Below are positions 16,999 through 26,502 of a stretch of DNA of 64,000 bases, piece after piece (the first letter of the stretch is position 1; each line of letters opens with the position of its first letter). Under the pieces are notes generated by a model. It was not told the origin of the DNA. It saw only the letters and a list, made by a program, of their open reading frames with translations, and ran no database searches. The stretch is from Desulfobacterales bacterium. GTDB taxonomy: Bacteria; Desulfobacterota; Desulfobacteria; Desulfobacterales; JAEINQ01. The stretch is taken from NCBI GenBank assembly GCA_016342285.1, contig JAEINQ010000021.1, positions 1 through 64,000 on the forward strand, written 5' to 3'. A program made the position numbers and the translations under genes.

Positions 16999-18262
16999 TT
17001 GCATTCTCCTCCATCTGTTGTTCTTCGACGGCCAGGCGATGGTTTTGCCCGTTCTCTTCCATCTGCGCCTCGGTGCGGTGCAGGGTTTTGAGAAATCGGT
17101 TCTTGGAGACGATCCCTTTGTAGACGTTGTTGTCGTCCACCACCGGCACCGGCCAACTGTTGGAGGCCACCTCGGGTAGAATCTCCTGCATGGACTCGTT
17201 CATGTTCACCTGCCGGGCGCCTTCGATGAACGCCTGGGACAGGGGCTGGTCCGCTTTGCCCGATTCCAGGGTCCGCCGCAGGGCTTCGGAGGAGACCACC
17301 CCGAGAAAGCGACGGCGCGCGTCGAGGATATACAGGTAATCGCGCTCGCTGCTGCTCAATAGTTCGTGGGCCGTTCGCAGGCTCCCTTGCTTGGTGACGA
17401 CGAGGGTCGGATGGGTGTCGCGGACGATATCGCCGGCGGAAATGACGTTGGTGGGATCGACGCCTCGGAAAAAGGCCCGCACGTAGTCGTCGGCGGGATT
17501 TTGCAGAATCTCTTCCGGACTTCCCACCTGTACCACGCGTCCGCCTTCCATAATGGCGATGCGGTCGCCGATGCGAAGGGCTTCGTCCAGGTCGTGGGAG
17601 ATGAAGACGATGGTGCGCCGATCTTCCTCCTGGAGTTTGAGAAGCTCGTCCTGCATCTCCGTTCGGATCAGCGGGTCTAAGGCCGAAAAGGCCTCGTCCA
17701 TGAGCAAAATGTCCGGATCCACGGCCAGGCCCCGGGCGAGCCCGACCCGTTGCTGCATGCCCCCGCTGAGCTGGTTGGGGTAAGCGTCCTCCCATCCGGT
17801 CAGGCCGACCTGTTCCAGGGCCTCCATGGCCCGTTTTCGCTGGGTCTCCTTGCTCTCCTTGGCCAACTGAAGGCCAAAAGCGGCGTTCTCCAGTACGGTC
17901 AGGTGGGGCATCAGGGCAAAAGACTGAAAGACCATGCTCATGTTGTGGAGTCTGAACTTGACCAGTTCCTCCGGGCCCATGGCCGTCACGTCCTTGCCGT
18001 CCACGATCACCTGGCCCGCGGTCGGTTCGATGAGCCGGTTGAGCATGCGGACGATGGTTGATTTTCCCGAGCCCGAAAGCCCCATGACCACGAATATTTC
18101 GCCGGTCTGGATCTCGAAATTGGCATTCTGGACGCCGACGGTGAGGTCGGTTTCGGCATAGATATCCTCTTTGGTCTTCCCCTGTTTGATCTGTTCCAGG
18201 GCCCGCTGAGGGTTGGGGCCGAAAATCTTGAACAGGTTCTTCACTTCAATTTTTGTTTCCAT
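16991..18262 (-). CDS. proV: Glycine betaine/proline ABC transporter, ATPase with CBS domains (423 aa)
   Basis: ATP-hydrolysing subunit. Walker A GLSGSGKST (about residue 60), signature LSGGMQQR, Walker B ILLMDEAFSALDP and the switch His (FISHDLDEA) are all present. The C-terminal 130 residues carry a pair of CBS domains (about 275-395), which in OpuA-type ATPases sense ionic strength or c-di-AMP. Start ATG 18262 (METKIEVKNL) is the usual family beginning; an upstream in-frame extension to 18340 is not supported. First gene of the operon. Confidence 0.94.
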   Translation of the reverse strand: METKIEVKNLFKIFGPNPQRALEQIKQGKTKEDIYAETDLTVGVQNANFEIQTGEIFVVMGLSGSGKSTIVRMLNRLIEPTAGQVIVDGKDVTAMGPEELVKFRLHNMSMVFQSFALMPHLTVLENAAFGLQLAKESKETQRKRAMEALEQVGLTGWEDAYPNQLSGGMQQRVGLARGLAVDPDILLMDEAFSALDPLIRTEMQDELLKLQEEDRRTIVFISHDLDEALRIGDRIAIMEGGRVVQVGSPEEILQNPADDYVRAFFRGVDPTNVISAGDIVRDTHPTLVVTKQGSLRTAHELLSSSERDYLYILDARRRFLGVVSSEALRRTLESGKADQPLSQAFIEGARQVNMNESMQEILPEVASNSWPVPVVDDNNVYKGIVSKNRFLKTLHRTEAQMEENGQNHRLAVEEQQMEENANV

Positions 18263-19001
18263 GAACGCTCCGTTACTTGGTTTCCATCCATCAATGGCCT
18301 TTTTGCCCACCCACTCAAAAACCAATTCGTGGACGGGCAAGAATTAAGCAAAAACGTCACAGCCGTCAGATTCGTCTCGGGTGCTGATCGCTTTATGAGA
18401 CACTCATGCGTTCCTCCAGGCTGTCAAAACGCCAATGGCCGCAGGATTGAAGGTTTCAACACAAATCAATTAGCCGCATTATATATTTAGTTATCAATAG
18501 ATATATTGAATTTATTTAAGGCTTATTCAGTGATTTTTACATGGGAAACAACGGATCGACCGGGAAGGGACAATTCACTAAATATGCGAAATAATAACAA
18601 TTAAATATAATCCACCATTGGTTTTTTGGTTATCAAAGTGAATTGATCTTAGGTCTTGAGGCTAAAAATGTCAAGAAAAATACATTTAATTCAAATAATA
18701 TATTATTACGGTGCAAATCATTTTGCCCGTTTTGACATTCCTCCGTGCCTACCCACAGGCGTGCCCACCCACAGGTCCCAAAAGCACCCGGGTTCCGTAA
18801 TGGCCGCCGATTTCTTGCGTAGCCTTCAAGCAGGCCGCCATGTGGCATGGGTATGGATTCAAGGAGAGGTTGGGAGGCCCGGGCCGGGCGATGCCGCGGA
18901 ATATGCGAAACGACATTACTCCTGACGCATACACGCACAACGCACAACTGATGGGATCAACAATGGGACCACGAATCGATTTTTGAAGGGATAAAAAATA
19001 G
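18263..19001. other. Long AT-rich intergenic stretch upstream of proV
   Basis: No gene recognised in about 740 bp. 18450-18720 is markedly AT-rich, which suits the promoter region of an osmotically regulated operon. A dispersed repeat lies at 18306-18346, and 18966-18990 carries a rough inverted relative of it (CCACGAATCGATTTTT). The GC-rich 18740-18920 part has short open frames without ribosome sites. Confidence 0.45.
18306..18346. repeat. Dispersed short repeat, CCACTNAAAAACCRATTCGTGGACGGG type, copy 1
   Basis: Shares a core of about 27 bp with 27250-27277 (one base change at two places). The ends CCAC and GTGG can pair, giving a small hairpin with an AT-rich loop. It lies just upstream of proV; the other copy is just upstream of a glycosyltransferase start on the same strand, so both are near gene starts. 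Confidence 0.6.
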
Positions 19002-19451
19002 TTAGGTCAGCAGGGCCTGGGCCCCTTGAATCACCAACAGGTATCGGATCCCTTTGCCCAGAATCACCCAGAAGAGAAAGGGTGCCAGTCTCAGGTTGAC
19101 GATGCCGGCGGCCACGGTGAGCGGATCGCCGATTACCGGGAGCCAGGCGAAAAACAGGACCGGTGCGCCCCAACGGCGGCAAATGCGGCGGGTTTTTTCC
19201 AGGGCCGCGGGTTCGACATCAAGCCATCGGGAAAAGAAGACCCGTGCGCCCCATCGTCCCACGGCGTAGTTGACCAAAGCCCCCAGGGAATTGCCTGCCG
19301 TGGCCACTGTCAGCACCAGGGCCGGGTCAAAGGCCGAGGCGCCCATGGCGGCCACCGCCGCCTCCGACCCCAGAGGGAGCAGGGTGGCGGCCAGGAAGCT
19401 GATAATAAAGAGGCCCGCGTAGCCGAGCTGGGTGATCAGGTAGGTGGTCAT
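19002..19451 (-). CDS. yqaA: YqaA/DedA-like inner-membrane protein (149 aa)
   Basis: SNARE-associated/VTT-type small membrane protein. Recognised by the LGSEAAVAAM segment, GNSLGALVNYAVGRWG near residue 55 and the C-terminal GDPLTVAAGIVNLRLAPFLFWVILGKGIRYL, typical of YqaA. Four to five hydrophobic segments. Start ATG 19451 follows GGAGAGG. The role of YqaA is not firmly known; larger DedA relatives are lipid transporters. Divergent from the caspase-like gene with 104 bp between. Confidence 0.85.
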   Translation of the reverse strand: MTTYLITQLGYAGLFIISFLAATLLPLGSEAAVAAMGASAFDPALVLTVATAGNSLGALVNYAVGRWGARVFFSRWLDVEPAALEKTRRICRRWGAPVLFFAWLPVIGDPLTVAAGIVNLRLAPFLFWVILGKGIRYLLVIQGAQALLT

Positions 19452-19555
19452 GGCCTCTCCGGATAGATTACGACGATGCCGTTGACATGAAATACGCGGA
19501 TGGCGTATCACTTCCTTAACTTCCAAATAGATAACACCGATTGAGGCAATTGGAC

Positions 19556-21163
19556 ATGACTGGAATTCGAATTCCCTTGGCGCTGATGGTGCTGCTTTTT
19601 TGCGCTCCGGCTTTCGCTTTTGCCCCAATCGATCAACGCCTGGCCCTGGTGATCGGCAACGGCGCCTACCGGTCCGTGCCGCTGAAAAACCCGGTCAACG
19701 ACGCCACCGATGTGGCGGCAAAGCTTGAAAAGTTCGGATTCCGGGTGGTTTTAAGAACCGATGTGGGCCGAAAAGCCATGGAAGGGGCCATCCGGCAGTT
19801 CGGCCGAGACCTTCTTAAGGGGGGGCTCGGCCTGTTTTACTTTGCCGGTCACGGTATGCAGGTGGACGGCCGCAACTACCTGATCCCCGTCGATGCCCAG
19901 ATCGAAACCGAATCGGATGTGCGCTTTGAATCGGTGGACGCCGGCCGGGTACTGGGCAAGATGGAGGATGCCCAAAACGGCATGAACATCGTGATTCTCG
20001 ATGCCTGCCGTGACAATCCCTTTGCCCGAAGCGCACGGTCCGGCAGCAAGGGGCTGGCGCGGATGGACGCACCCAGGGGATCCATCATTGCCTACGCCAC
20101 GGCGCCGGGGGCGGTGGCTGCCGACGGGTTCGGCCGGAACGGGATCTATACCAAGCACCTGCTGGCCAACATCGATACCCCCGGGCTTTCCATTGAAACG
20201 GTGTTCAAGAACGTCCGCATCGGCGTCATTGGCGAAACCGGTGACAAACAGGTGCCGTGGGAGTCTTCTTCCCTGACCGGCGATTTTTCCTTTTCTCCCA
20301 AGCGGGGGTTGGCGGTTGTGGCTGCGCCAGCGCCGGTCTCCATGAGGGTACCGGCGGCGGTTCCGGCCAAGGCGGCGACGCGGAAATCCACGGCCAACGC
20401 CGACAAAGGGTATCATCCTGCGGTGACCGGGGCCGGGCAGGAAGCAAATACCGAAGCCTGGGAGCGATCGACCCGAAAACCCGAAGTGACCAATGCCCTG
20501 GGGATGGCCTTTGCCTTTGTTCCGCCGGGGTCTTTCATGATGGGCAGCCCAGCCGGAGAATCGGGCAGGGATGCGGATGAATGGCGCCACCGGGTGACCC
20601 TGACCCGGGGATTCTTCATGCAGACCACTGAAGTGACCCAGCGGCAGTGGGAGGCGGTCATGGGGGTCATGCCCGCCGACTTTCAAGACTGCGGGGCCGA
20701 CTGTCCGGTGGAGATGGTTTCATGGAACGATGCCATGGCTTTCATCGACAAGCTAAACCGGCTCGAAGGCGGGCCGCTCTACCGGTTGCCCACCGAGGCC
20801 GAATGGGAGTATACCTGTCGATCCGGCGAGAGCCGGGCCATCGCCGTCAGCAGAATGAAAAAGGTCGGCTGGTACCGGGCCAACACAGGGGGGCGGTTGA
20901 AACCCGTGGGCGGTAAGCGGCCCAATGCCTGGGGAATTTACGATATGCACGGCAACGTTTACGAGTGGTGCCAGGATCGGTTCGGTCCCTATGGCGCAGG
21001 CTCAGATGTCGATCCGGCGGGGCCGGACGAGGGCCTCTTTCGTGTTTTTCGCGGCGGGGCCTGGGTCAGTGATGCCGATGCCTGCCGCGCTGCCGCGCGC
21101 AACTGCCACCAGACGGATTTTCGTGGCAATCATCTGGGGCTCCGGCTGATCAGGAATCCTTGA
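19556..21163 (+). CDS. Secreted caspase-like peptidase fused to a formylglycine-generating-enzyme-type domain (535 aa)
   Basis: Signal peptide (IPLALMVLLFCAPAFAFA), then a peptidase C14 domain of the bacterial metacaspase/orthocaspase type: catalytic His99 in YFAGHGMQV and catalytic Cys151 in ILDACRDNPF. A linker rich in Ala and Pro follows, then a SUMF1/FGE-type domain from about residue 310: NALGMAFAFVPPGSFMMGS, LPTEAEWEYTCRSG, GNVYEWCQDRFG, FRVFRGGAW, LGLRLIR. Such fusions occur in many proteobacteria; the FGE part is usually a binding fold and not a sulfatase activator. ATG 19556 is preferred over TTG 19541 (GAGG at suitable distance). Its 3' end overlaps the end of the convergent FHA gene by 14 bp. 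Confidence 0.93.
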   Translation: MTGIRIPLALMVLLFCAPAFAFAPIDQRLALVIGNGAYRSVPLKNPVNDATDVAAKLEKFGFRVVLRTDVGRKAMEGAIRQFGRDLLKGGLGLFYFAGHGMQVDGRNYLIPVDAQIETESDVRFESVDAGRVLGKMEDAQNGMNIVILDACRDNPFARSARSGSKGLARMDAPRGSIIAYATAPGAVAADGFGRNGIYTKHLLANIDTPGLSIETVFKNVRIGVIGETGDKQVPWESSSLTGDFSFSPKRGLAVVAAPAPVSMRVPAAVPAKAATRKSTANADKGYHPAVTGAGQEANTEAWERSTRKPEVTNALGMAFAFVPPGSFMMGSPAGESGRDADEWRHRVTLTRGFFMQTTEVTQRQWEAVMGVMPADFQDCGADCPVEMVSWNDAMAFIDKLNRLEGGPLYRLPTEAEWEYTCRSGESRAIAVSRMKKVGWYRANTGGRLKPVGGKRPNAWGIYDMHGNVYEWCQDRFGPYGAGSDVDPAGPDEGLFRVFRGGAWVSDADACRAAARNCHQTDFRGNHLGLRLIRNP

Positions 21164-23522
21164 GATAGGTTGAAAACCAGGAGGCGGTTTCGGTCTGTTG
21201 CCGACCCGATCCGGTCCTGCCCACCCGTTTTTTCTGACAGTCGATCAATCTTTCCCGAATTTCCGAATCCTCCGGATCGATGAGAAGCATTCCCTCCAGA
21301 TAACGTTCAGCATCCTCCCACAGTCCTGCTGCAAAGACGTCAAGGCCCTGTTTTCGCACCCGGCTGTGCAGGCTTTCCAGTCCCGTGCGAGCCCGGGCAT
21401 TTTCCGGGTCGATTTCGAGGACCGCCGTAAAGGCGGTATAGGCGTTTTTGCCATAAGGGGTCAGATCGTTTTGCCCTTCGGCGGCGGTTCGGGCCGTGTC
21501 CAACAGATCAGTGACCAATGTTGCGGTTTTCGTCGTTGCCAGTTTCTGTTGGGCCATGGCGATCTGTTTAATGGTCCGTGAGGCTTTGTTTAAGGTTTTG
21601 TCGGCCTTTCCGGTCATGGAAGCGAGTTTTCTTCGGCAGTCGTTGAGTTGGCCGATGGCGCCCGCATGCGACGGGTCCACCAGCAGTGCCAAATGAAGGG
21701 TGGCGGCGGCCTCGGCCCAGTTTTTCGCCCCGATCAGTACCCCACCCCGGTCCCGGTGAAAACGGCCCATGGCCGCCAGCTTTTCGCGGGCCCGCAAATG
21801 GTCTGGCACCAGCCATAGGGCTGTCCCAAAGGCCAGGTAAGCGCTCTGGTTGACCGGAAAGAAATACCGCCGGGTACCATAACGCTTTTCACCGGTCTTC
21901 AGCAGGGCGGCGGCGGCGGCCCCGCGTCGGTTCCCAAGAAGGGATTCGACCTGAGTGGTTCGCCAGAGTCGGCTTAGCCGTTCTTCGGCTTTGGCGAAAT
22001 GGATGCTGTCTGCCCGAACCCGTGCATACTGTTGCATGGCAACCGTATTTTGGCCCGCTTTTTCCAATTTCTCGCCCAACTTCAGGTGCAGGCGATCCTG
22101 TTCGCGCCAGACCAGAGACGCCTCGGCTTCGGTGCCGTGGCGGGGAAGGTATGCGGCCAGCAGCGCCAGGGCGGCATCGTCGTCGCCGGAGGTGATCAGG
22201 CGTTGGAGCATTTTAAGGGTGGCGTCGGCCAACAGGCGTTTGGCCTTTTCGGCCTGTTCGGCAGTCGGCCCCTGACCGATAACCCCTTCGATGATCTCCC
22301 GGCCCTTTTCGTAGTGGCCGTCGGCAAAGATCCCCGCGGCCCGGTCCAGGACGTGTGAGGCATTCCAGGGCAGATAAAGCCGCTGGTAGCCGACATAAAC
22401 CCCAAGAACCAGGATCAGCCCCATGAAGGCCGCGCGTACCATGGGGTGGCTTCGCATGGATACCGGTAAAGGGGGTTGCGTGGCGGCGATGCGGGTATCT
22501 TCGGGGCGGTCTGACATGAAGGAGAGCACCGTTGTGCCCAGTTGAAGCCGGTCCCCCGAGTAGAGCCGCATGCGGGTCACGGTTTCCTGGTTGATCTTCA
22601 GTGGGTTCTGGTTGCAGAGATTGACGGCGACATATCCGTCCTCTTCTTTTTCAATGGCCCCGTGGATCCGAGAGACGCTCGGATCTTCCAGTCGTATATC
22701 GGCTTCGGCGGATCTGCCCAAAATCAACCGATCTCGTTCCAGGTGAAACGTCCGAGCGGTGTCGCCGCCGGTATCCAGGATCAGACGTGGCGCCAGGGCC
22801 ACCACCGGAGCGCTACCGGCAAAAATGGTTTGTTCCGGTGCGGCATCCAATTCGACCCTGGCATCTTCGGTCCGTTTGGATATGAAGACCAGGGCGTGGG
22901 GGCCGATCTGAATTTGATCGCCGCTATGGAGTCTCTGGCGCTTGGCCGGGCGTCCGTTGACCTCCAGCGTGGCAGACCGGCTCAGGTTTTCGACCCAGAA
23001 GGCGCCGTCGGATTTTTCGATTTGTGCGTGACGGCGGGAAACGGTCTTTTCATCGAATCGGATATGGGCTTCGGCGCTTCGGCCAATCATGACCCGTCTG
23101 GCCGCCAAGGAGAAGATCTTTTCAGCGCCGTCACCGTTTTCCAGGACCAGATGCGCCCCCCCCTGTGTGACTTTTTCCTTAAGGGCCGCCCGATCTTCTG
23201 TGGTCGCCGCTTCGTTTCCCGTGGCGGCCGAGGTGGCATGGAGAATCCGCACCAGAAACCGGGTGCCGGCCATGTGAAGCAGATCACCGTCCTCCAGACC
23301 CTGGGCCGTCACCGGCTGACCGTTGATATCGATGGGTTTTCGGCCGGTATTGGTGATGCGGTATTTGCCCTGCTCGAACTGGATTCTTGCCTGGTGGCGG
23401 GAGATTTCAGGGTTGTGGATCTGCAGGACACATTCTTCGGCACGTCCCAGCATAAAGTCGGTCCCATCAATCACATGGGCGTTCTTTCGATCCAATAAAT
23501 CGATGAATTTAATGCTCGGCAA
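21150..23522 (-). CDS. Triple FHA-domain membrane protein with TPR-like C-terminus (790 aa)
   Basis: Three forkhead-associated phosphothreonine-binding domains: residues about 20-92 (FMLGRAEEC, EISRHQARI), about 130-215 (VMIGRSAEA, TVSRRHAQIE) and about 255-335 (LILGRSAEA, SVSRIHGAIE); each keeps the GR and S-x-x-H signature. A single membrane segment (AAFMGLILVLGVYVG, about 360-380) follows, and then about 400 helical residues with TPR-like repeats. So phosphoprotein sensing sits in the cytoplasm and a repeat scaffold probably outside. No Ser/Thr kinase is in the window. It converges on the caspase-FGE gene and may work with it, but that is only a positional guess. Confidence 0.88.
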   Translation of the reverse strand: MPSIKFIDLLDRKNAHVIDGTDFMLGRAEECVLQIHNPEISRHQARIQFEQGKYRITNTGRKPIDINGQPVTAQGLEDGDLLHMAGTRFLVRILHATSAATGNEAATTEDRAALKEKVTQGGAHLVLENGDGAEKIFSLAARRVMIGRSAEAHIRFDEKTVSRRHAQIEKSDGAFWVENLSRSATLEVNGRPAKRQRLHSGDQIQIGPHALVFISKRTEDARVELDAAPEQTIFAGSAPVVALAPRLILDTGGDTARTFHLERDRLILGRSAEADIRLEDPSVSRIHGAIEKEEDGYVAVNLCNQNPLKINQETVTRMRLYSGDRLQLGTTVLSFMSDRPEDTRIAATQPPLPVSMRSHPMVRAAFMGLILVLGVYVGYQRLYLPWNASHVLDRAAGIFADGHYEKGREIIEGVIGQGPTAEQAEKAKRLLADATLKMLQRLITSGDDDAALALLAAYLPRHGTEAEASLVWREQDRLHLKLGEKLEKAGQNTVAMQQYARVRADSIHFAKAEERLSRLWRTTQVESLLGNRRGAAAAALLKTGEKRYGTRRYFFPVNQSAYLAFGTALWLVPDHLRAREKLAAMGRFHRDRGGVLIGAKNWAEAAATLHLALLVDPSHAGAIGQLNDCRRKLASMTGKADKTLNKASRTIKQIAMAQQKLATTKTATLVTDLLDTARTAAEGQNDLTPYGKNAYTAFTAVLEIDPENARARTGLESLHSRVRKQGLDVFAAGLWEDAERYLEGMLLIDPEDSEIRERLIDCQKKRVGRTGSGRQQTETASWFSTYLKDS

Positions 23523-23779
23523 TGGTGCTTTCCTCGGGTGAGGGTAACCTGTCCGGCCTGGCAGGGCCGGCCGGTTGCGGAAGCGGGGTGGTTTCCGGCC
23601 GGGCCCCTGGGCGGCGGCTTGATCGTGTTAAACCATAATCAAAGAGGACGTGTCAATATCCGCAGGTTGCTCTATCCCCGGTGCCGGCCCGGCAGCGGGA
23701 CAAAGGCCTTGATGTACCGAAGATTTCGGTGTATAGGTCCGCCAATGCTCGAATCTTCAATCCCAAGGACGGCCGACAG

Positions 23780-23977
23780 ATGAATACCATAACCCTCATG
23801 GTGGCGATTCTGACCCTTTGGTTGGTAATGGGGCTCGGTTTCCTCTCCAAATACGCGGCCCTGCGCAAAAAAGGCGTGACACCTCTGGATGCGTGGACTT
23901 CCTACGAGGGTATTTTCTTTGTGGTGAGTGTCCTGGTCCCGCTCCTGGCCCTGATTTACCGCACCGTCAGCTCCTGA
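23780..23977 (+). CDS. Small two-helix membrane protein (65 aa)
   Basis: No family recognised. Two hydrophobic segments (about residues 3-22 and 44-61) with a short charged loop (KYAALRKKGVTPLDAWTSYEG) between, consistent with a hairpin in the inner membrane. ATG 23780 begins directly with the first segment; the ribosome site is weak (AAGGA 11 nt upstream). The open frame extends upstream to 23681 without support. Confidence 0.5.
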   Translation: MNTITLMVAILTLWLVMGLGFLSKYAALRKKGVTPLDAWTSYEGIFFVVSVLVPLLALIYRTVSS

Positions 23978-24069
23978 GTCCGTTTGAATCCGTAAACGCC
24001 TTTGAAAACCGATCCGGCGCAATGCGCTCGAAGGATTAAAAGATCCTGGCCCAGAGGACCATGCTTTCC

Positions 24070-24160
24070 TTGGAAATTGGGCATTGGATATTGATCCTTT
24101 CGCGCCCCTCTTTGGGGGATTTTGCCGAGGCCATCCGCTCAACCCGTGGCGGATCACGCT
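24070..24160. repeat. Dispersed repeat related to 49645-49711
   Basis: Carries ATTGGATATTGA, then CCCCTCTTTGGGGG, then GAGGCCATCCGCTC in the same order as 49650-49700, where the copy is better preserved. Another copy of only the last part is at 28468-28494. It touches the 3' end of the DUF3786 gene. Confidence 0.6.
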
Positions 24161-24768
24161 GACGCCGCCGCAGCCAGAGAAAGGATTGCCCGCGAGGTGT
24201 ATTCTCCCACGTCTGCCAGTGCATCGGTGGGCAAAAACCGCCGGGCATTGCTGGCATACAGGCAGGTGGCGGCGGCGGGGAAATCCTCATCTGCCCGGTA
24301 GAAGATGTAGCACAGAGCAATTTTGGGTAGGGGCCAGACCGTGAACCCAAAATCACCGCCCATATCGCCGGGCACGGGACCCCCGTCAAGGGCGGTGCAA
24401 ATTTGACTCCTGGCCGCTTCAATGGCCCCGACCCGGGGCACCAGGATCTGCTCGACATGGGCGGCAAACGCGCCGGCGTAGGGCATGGAGTCGGGCAATT
24501 CCTTAAAGGCCCGAAACGGGGTCGCCACGGCGGATTCGGTGGTGGCGTGCAGGGCGTAGAGAGAAATGAGGATGCCCAAGACGCCGGTTTGGGGGGCATG
24601 GTCCAAAAGAATGCTGCCCGGGGAAAAGGTGCAGGTTTGGCCGAACGCCCGAAAGACGAGCGCATCGCCCTGACTTTGCGCCCCGATCCGAGTATGGATG
24701 TCGCCGGGCAGGTCCGCATAGCGCCGTTGCAGGTTCTGCTCGACAATGATTGAATAATTGTCGGTCAC
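24154..24768 (-). CDS. DUF3786 domain-containing protein (204 aa)
   Basis: Family of unknown role common in sulfate reducers and other strict anaerobes. The C-terminal FGFTVWPLPKIALCYIFYRADEDFPAAATCLYASNA followed by LADVGEYTSRAIL is the recognisable core. I chose GTG 24768 because AAAGGAGG sits 6 nt upstream; the frame extends to 24822 without a ribosome site. The last codons overlap a dispersed repeat, so the end may be altered relative to relatives. Confidence 0.85.
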   Translation of the reverse strand: MTDNYSIIVEQNLQRRYADLPGDIHTRIGAQSQGDALVFRAFGQTCTFSPGSILLDHAPQTGVLGILISLYALHATTESAVATPFRAFKELPDSMPYAGAFAAHVEQILVPRVGAIEAARSQICTALDGGPVPGDMGGDFGFTVWPLPKIALCYIFYRADEDFPAAATCLYASNARRFLPTDALADVGEYTSRAILSLAAAASA

Positions 24769-25116
24769 CGGTGGCCTCCTTTGCTGGGTTATTCGCTCTG
24801 TTCGTCCAGGGGGGGTAGACAACGGTCATCGTGTTTTTACTATGCCTTCCCTTGTCTTGGCACGGGGTTGAGGTTTTTCTCGTTTGCTAGTAGATTGTTA
24901 TGGTCGCAGGGGCCGCGTCGCTACTCCCCCCCCCCGGCGGTCGCACCTCATTCGACCTGCGTCCGGCCGAGGCCGAAAAAGCCTATCAGGGCAGGGACAG
25001 AATGCAAACCGGTTTTTTGACGCCCTGCGCCGGCCGGACCTCATTCAACCGGCCGTGGCAACCCGAAAACCGGCAGACGGTTTTTCAGCAAACAGCCAAG
25101 GAGCCGAGGAGGGGGA
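24769..25116. other. Intergenic between divergent DUF3786 and glycosyltransferase genes
   Basis: No gene with a ribosome site. Contains a run of ten C at about 24926-24935 and a run of seven G near 24810. Two CGGCCGGACCTCATTC-like/GGTCGCACCTCATTCGACC-like segments (about 24939 and 25034) resemble each other, suggesting a local duplication. Confidence 0.4.
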
Positions 25117-26460
25117 ATGGAGACCTGTAGATTCTGCAATCGAACGCATCGGGTCGGTTTTGTTTCCATGCGATTTGCCGGAACCGACGGCGTTTCACTG
25201 GAAACGGAAAAATGGGCGTCGGTCCTGGAAAAGGAAGGATTCGAAGATTTTTATTTTGCCGGGGAACTGGATCGGCCGGCCGAGCGCTCCTATCTCGTGG
25301 AAGAAGCCCATTTCCAGCATCCTGCCATCAAGGAGATCCACCAGAACAGCTTCAACGTCAAGGTGCGGGCCCGGTTTGTGACCCAGAAGATCTACGAGCT
25401 CAAGCGAAAGCTCAAAGACCATCTCTACCGGTTCATCCACCGGTTCAATATTGATCTGTTGATTCCGGAAAACGCCCTGACCATTCCCCTCAACCTGCCT
25501 TTGGGCATGGCCATCGCCGAATTGATCTCCGAAACGGGGATTCCCACCATTGCCCATCACCACGACTTTTTCTGGGAGCGGCAGGCCCTGATGTCCAATG
25601 CGGTCTGGGAATATCTCAACATGGCGTTTCCGCCCCATATCCCCTCCATGCACCATGTGGTCATCAATTCTTCCGCCGACAATCAATTGAGCCTGCGTAC
25701 CGGTATTTCAGCCACGCTGATTCCCAATGTCATGGATTTTGAACACCCGCCTAGGGTCTCGGGCCAGGGCCGGGCGTGTGGGTTGGCCCGGCAAGGTGAC
25801 GGTGAAGACCCCAAAGACGATTACGCCCGGAACGTGCGGAAGGACCTGGGGATTGCAGATGACGAATTGCTGATCCTCCAGCCGACGCGGGTGGTCAAAC
25901 GCAAGGGGATCGAACATGCCATCGAACTGGTGAACCGGCTGGGACTCAAGGCCAAACTGGTCATCTCCCATGCCTCGGGCGACGAGGGCTACGATTACGA
26001 ACAACGGATTCGGGATTACTCCGATCTGTTGGGGGTCAACACCCTGTTTGTTTCGGACATCATCAATCATCGCCGGGGCCAGACCCCCGACGGCCGGAAG
26101 GTCTACACCCTTTACGACATTTATCCCCATGCGGACCTGGTTACCTATCCGAGTAATTTCGAAGGATTCGGAAACGCCTTTCTTGAAGCCGTCTATTTCT
26201 GCAAGCCCATTGTGGTCAACTCTTATTCCATCTACGCCATGGACATCAAACCCAAGGGATTTTCCGCCATTGAAATCGATGGCTATGTCTCCGAGCAGGC
26301 CGTGGAAAAGACCCGGCGCGTGCTGACCGACCAATCGCTTCGAGAGCGCATGGCGCAACACAATTACGAGATCGCACGTCAGCACTACTCCTTCCGGGTA
26401 CTCAGGCGCCGGTTGCGTAACCTGCTGCCGGATTGTCTCCCCTGTCGCATGCAGGAGTAG
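25117..26460 (+). CDS. Glycosyltransferase family 4 protein (447 aa)
   Basis: GT-B-fold glycosyltransferase that moves a sugar from a nucleotide donor, probably to a cell-surface or solute acceptor. The N-terminal domain has AHHHDFFWERQ (about residue 145); the C-terminal nucleotide-binding domain has LQPTRVVKRKGIEHAIELV (about 250) and the E-x7-E motif in NFEGFGNAFLEAV (about 350). An N-terminal cysteine pair (CRFC) is unusual. ATG 25117 follows AGGAGG. Monocistronic by position, with a GT2 gene convergent downstream. Confidence 0.88.
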   Translation: METCRFCNRTHRVGFVSMRFAGTDGVSLETEKWASVLEKEGFEDFYFAGELDRPAERSYLVEEAHFQHPAIKEIHQNSFNVKVRARFVTQKIYELKRKLKDHLYRFIHRFNIDLLIPENALTIPLNLPLGMAIAELISETGIPTIAHHHDFFWERQALMSNAVWEYLNMAFPPHIPSMHHVVINSSADNQLSLRTGISATLIPNVMDFEHPPRVSGQGRACGLARQGDGEDPKDDYARNVRKDLGIADDELLILQPTRVVKRKGIEHAIELVNRLGLKAKLVISHASGDEGYDYEQRIRDYSDLLGVNTLFVSDIINHRRGQTPDGRKVYTLYDIYPHADLVTYPSNFEGFGNAFLEAVYFCKPIVVNSYSIYAMDIKPKGFSAIEIDGYVSEQAVEKTRRVLTDQSLRERMAQHNYEIARQHYSFRVLRRRLRNLLPDCLPCRMQE

Positions 26461-26502
26461 CGGGATTCGGAAGAATTCGAGGGTAGAGACCCTATTGGCC
26501 TC

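Noticed and set aside
24859..24875. Sigma-54 promoter (TGGCAC...TTGAG)
   Set aside because: The -12 element lacks the GC pair (GA instead) and the spacing is off; no enhancer-binding regulator is nearby.
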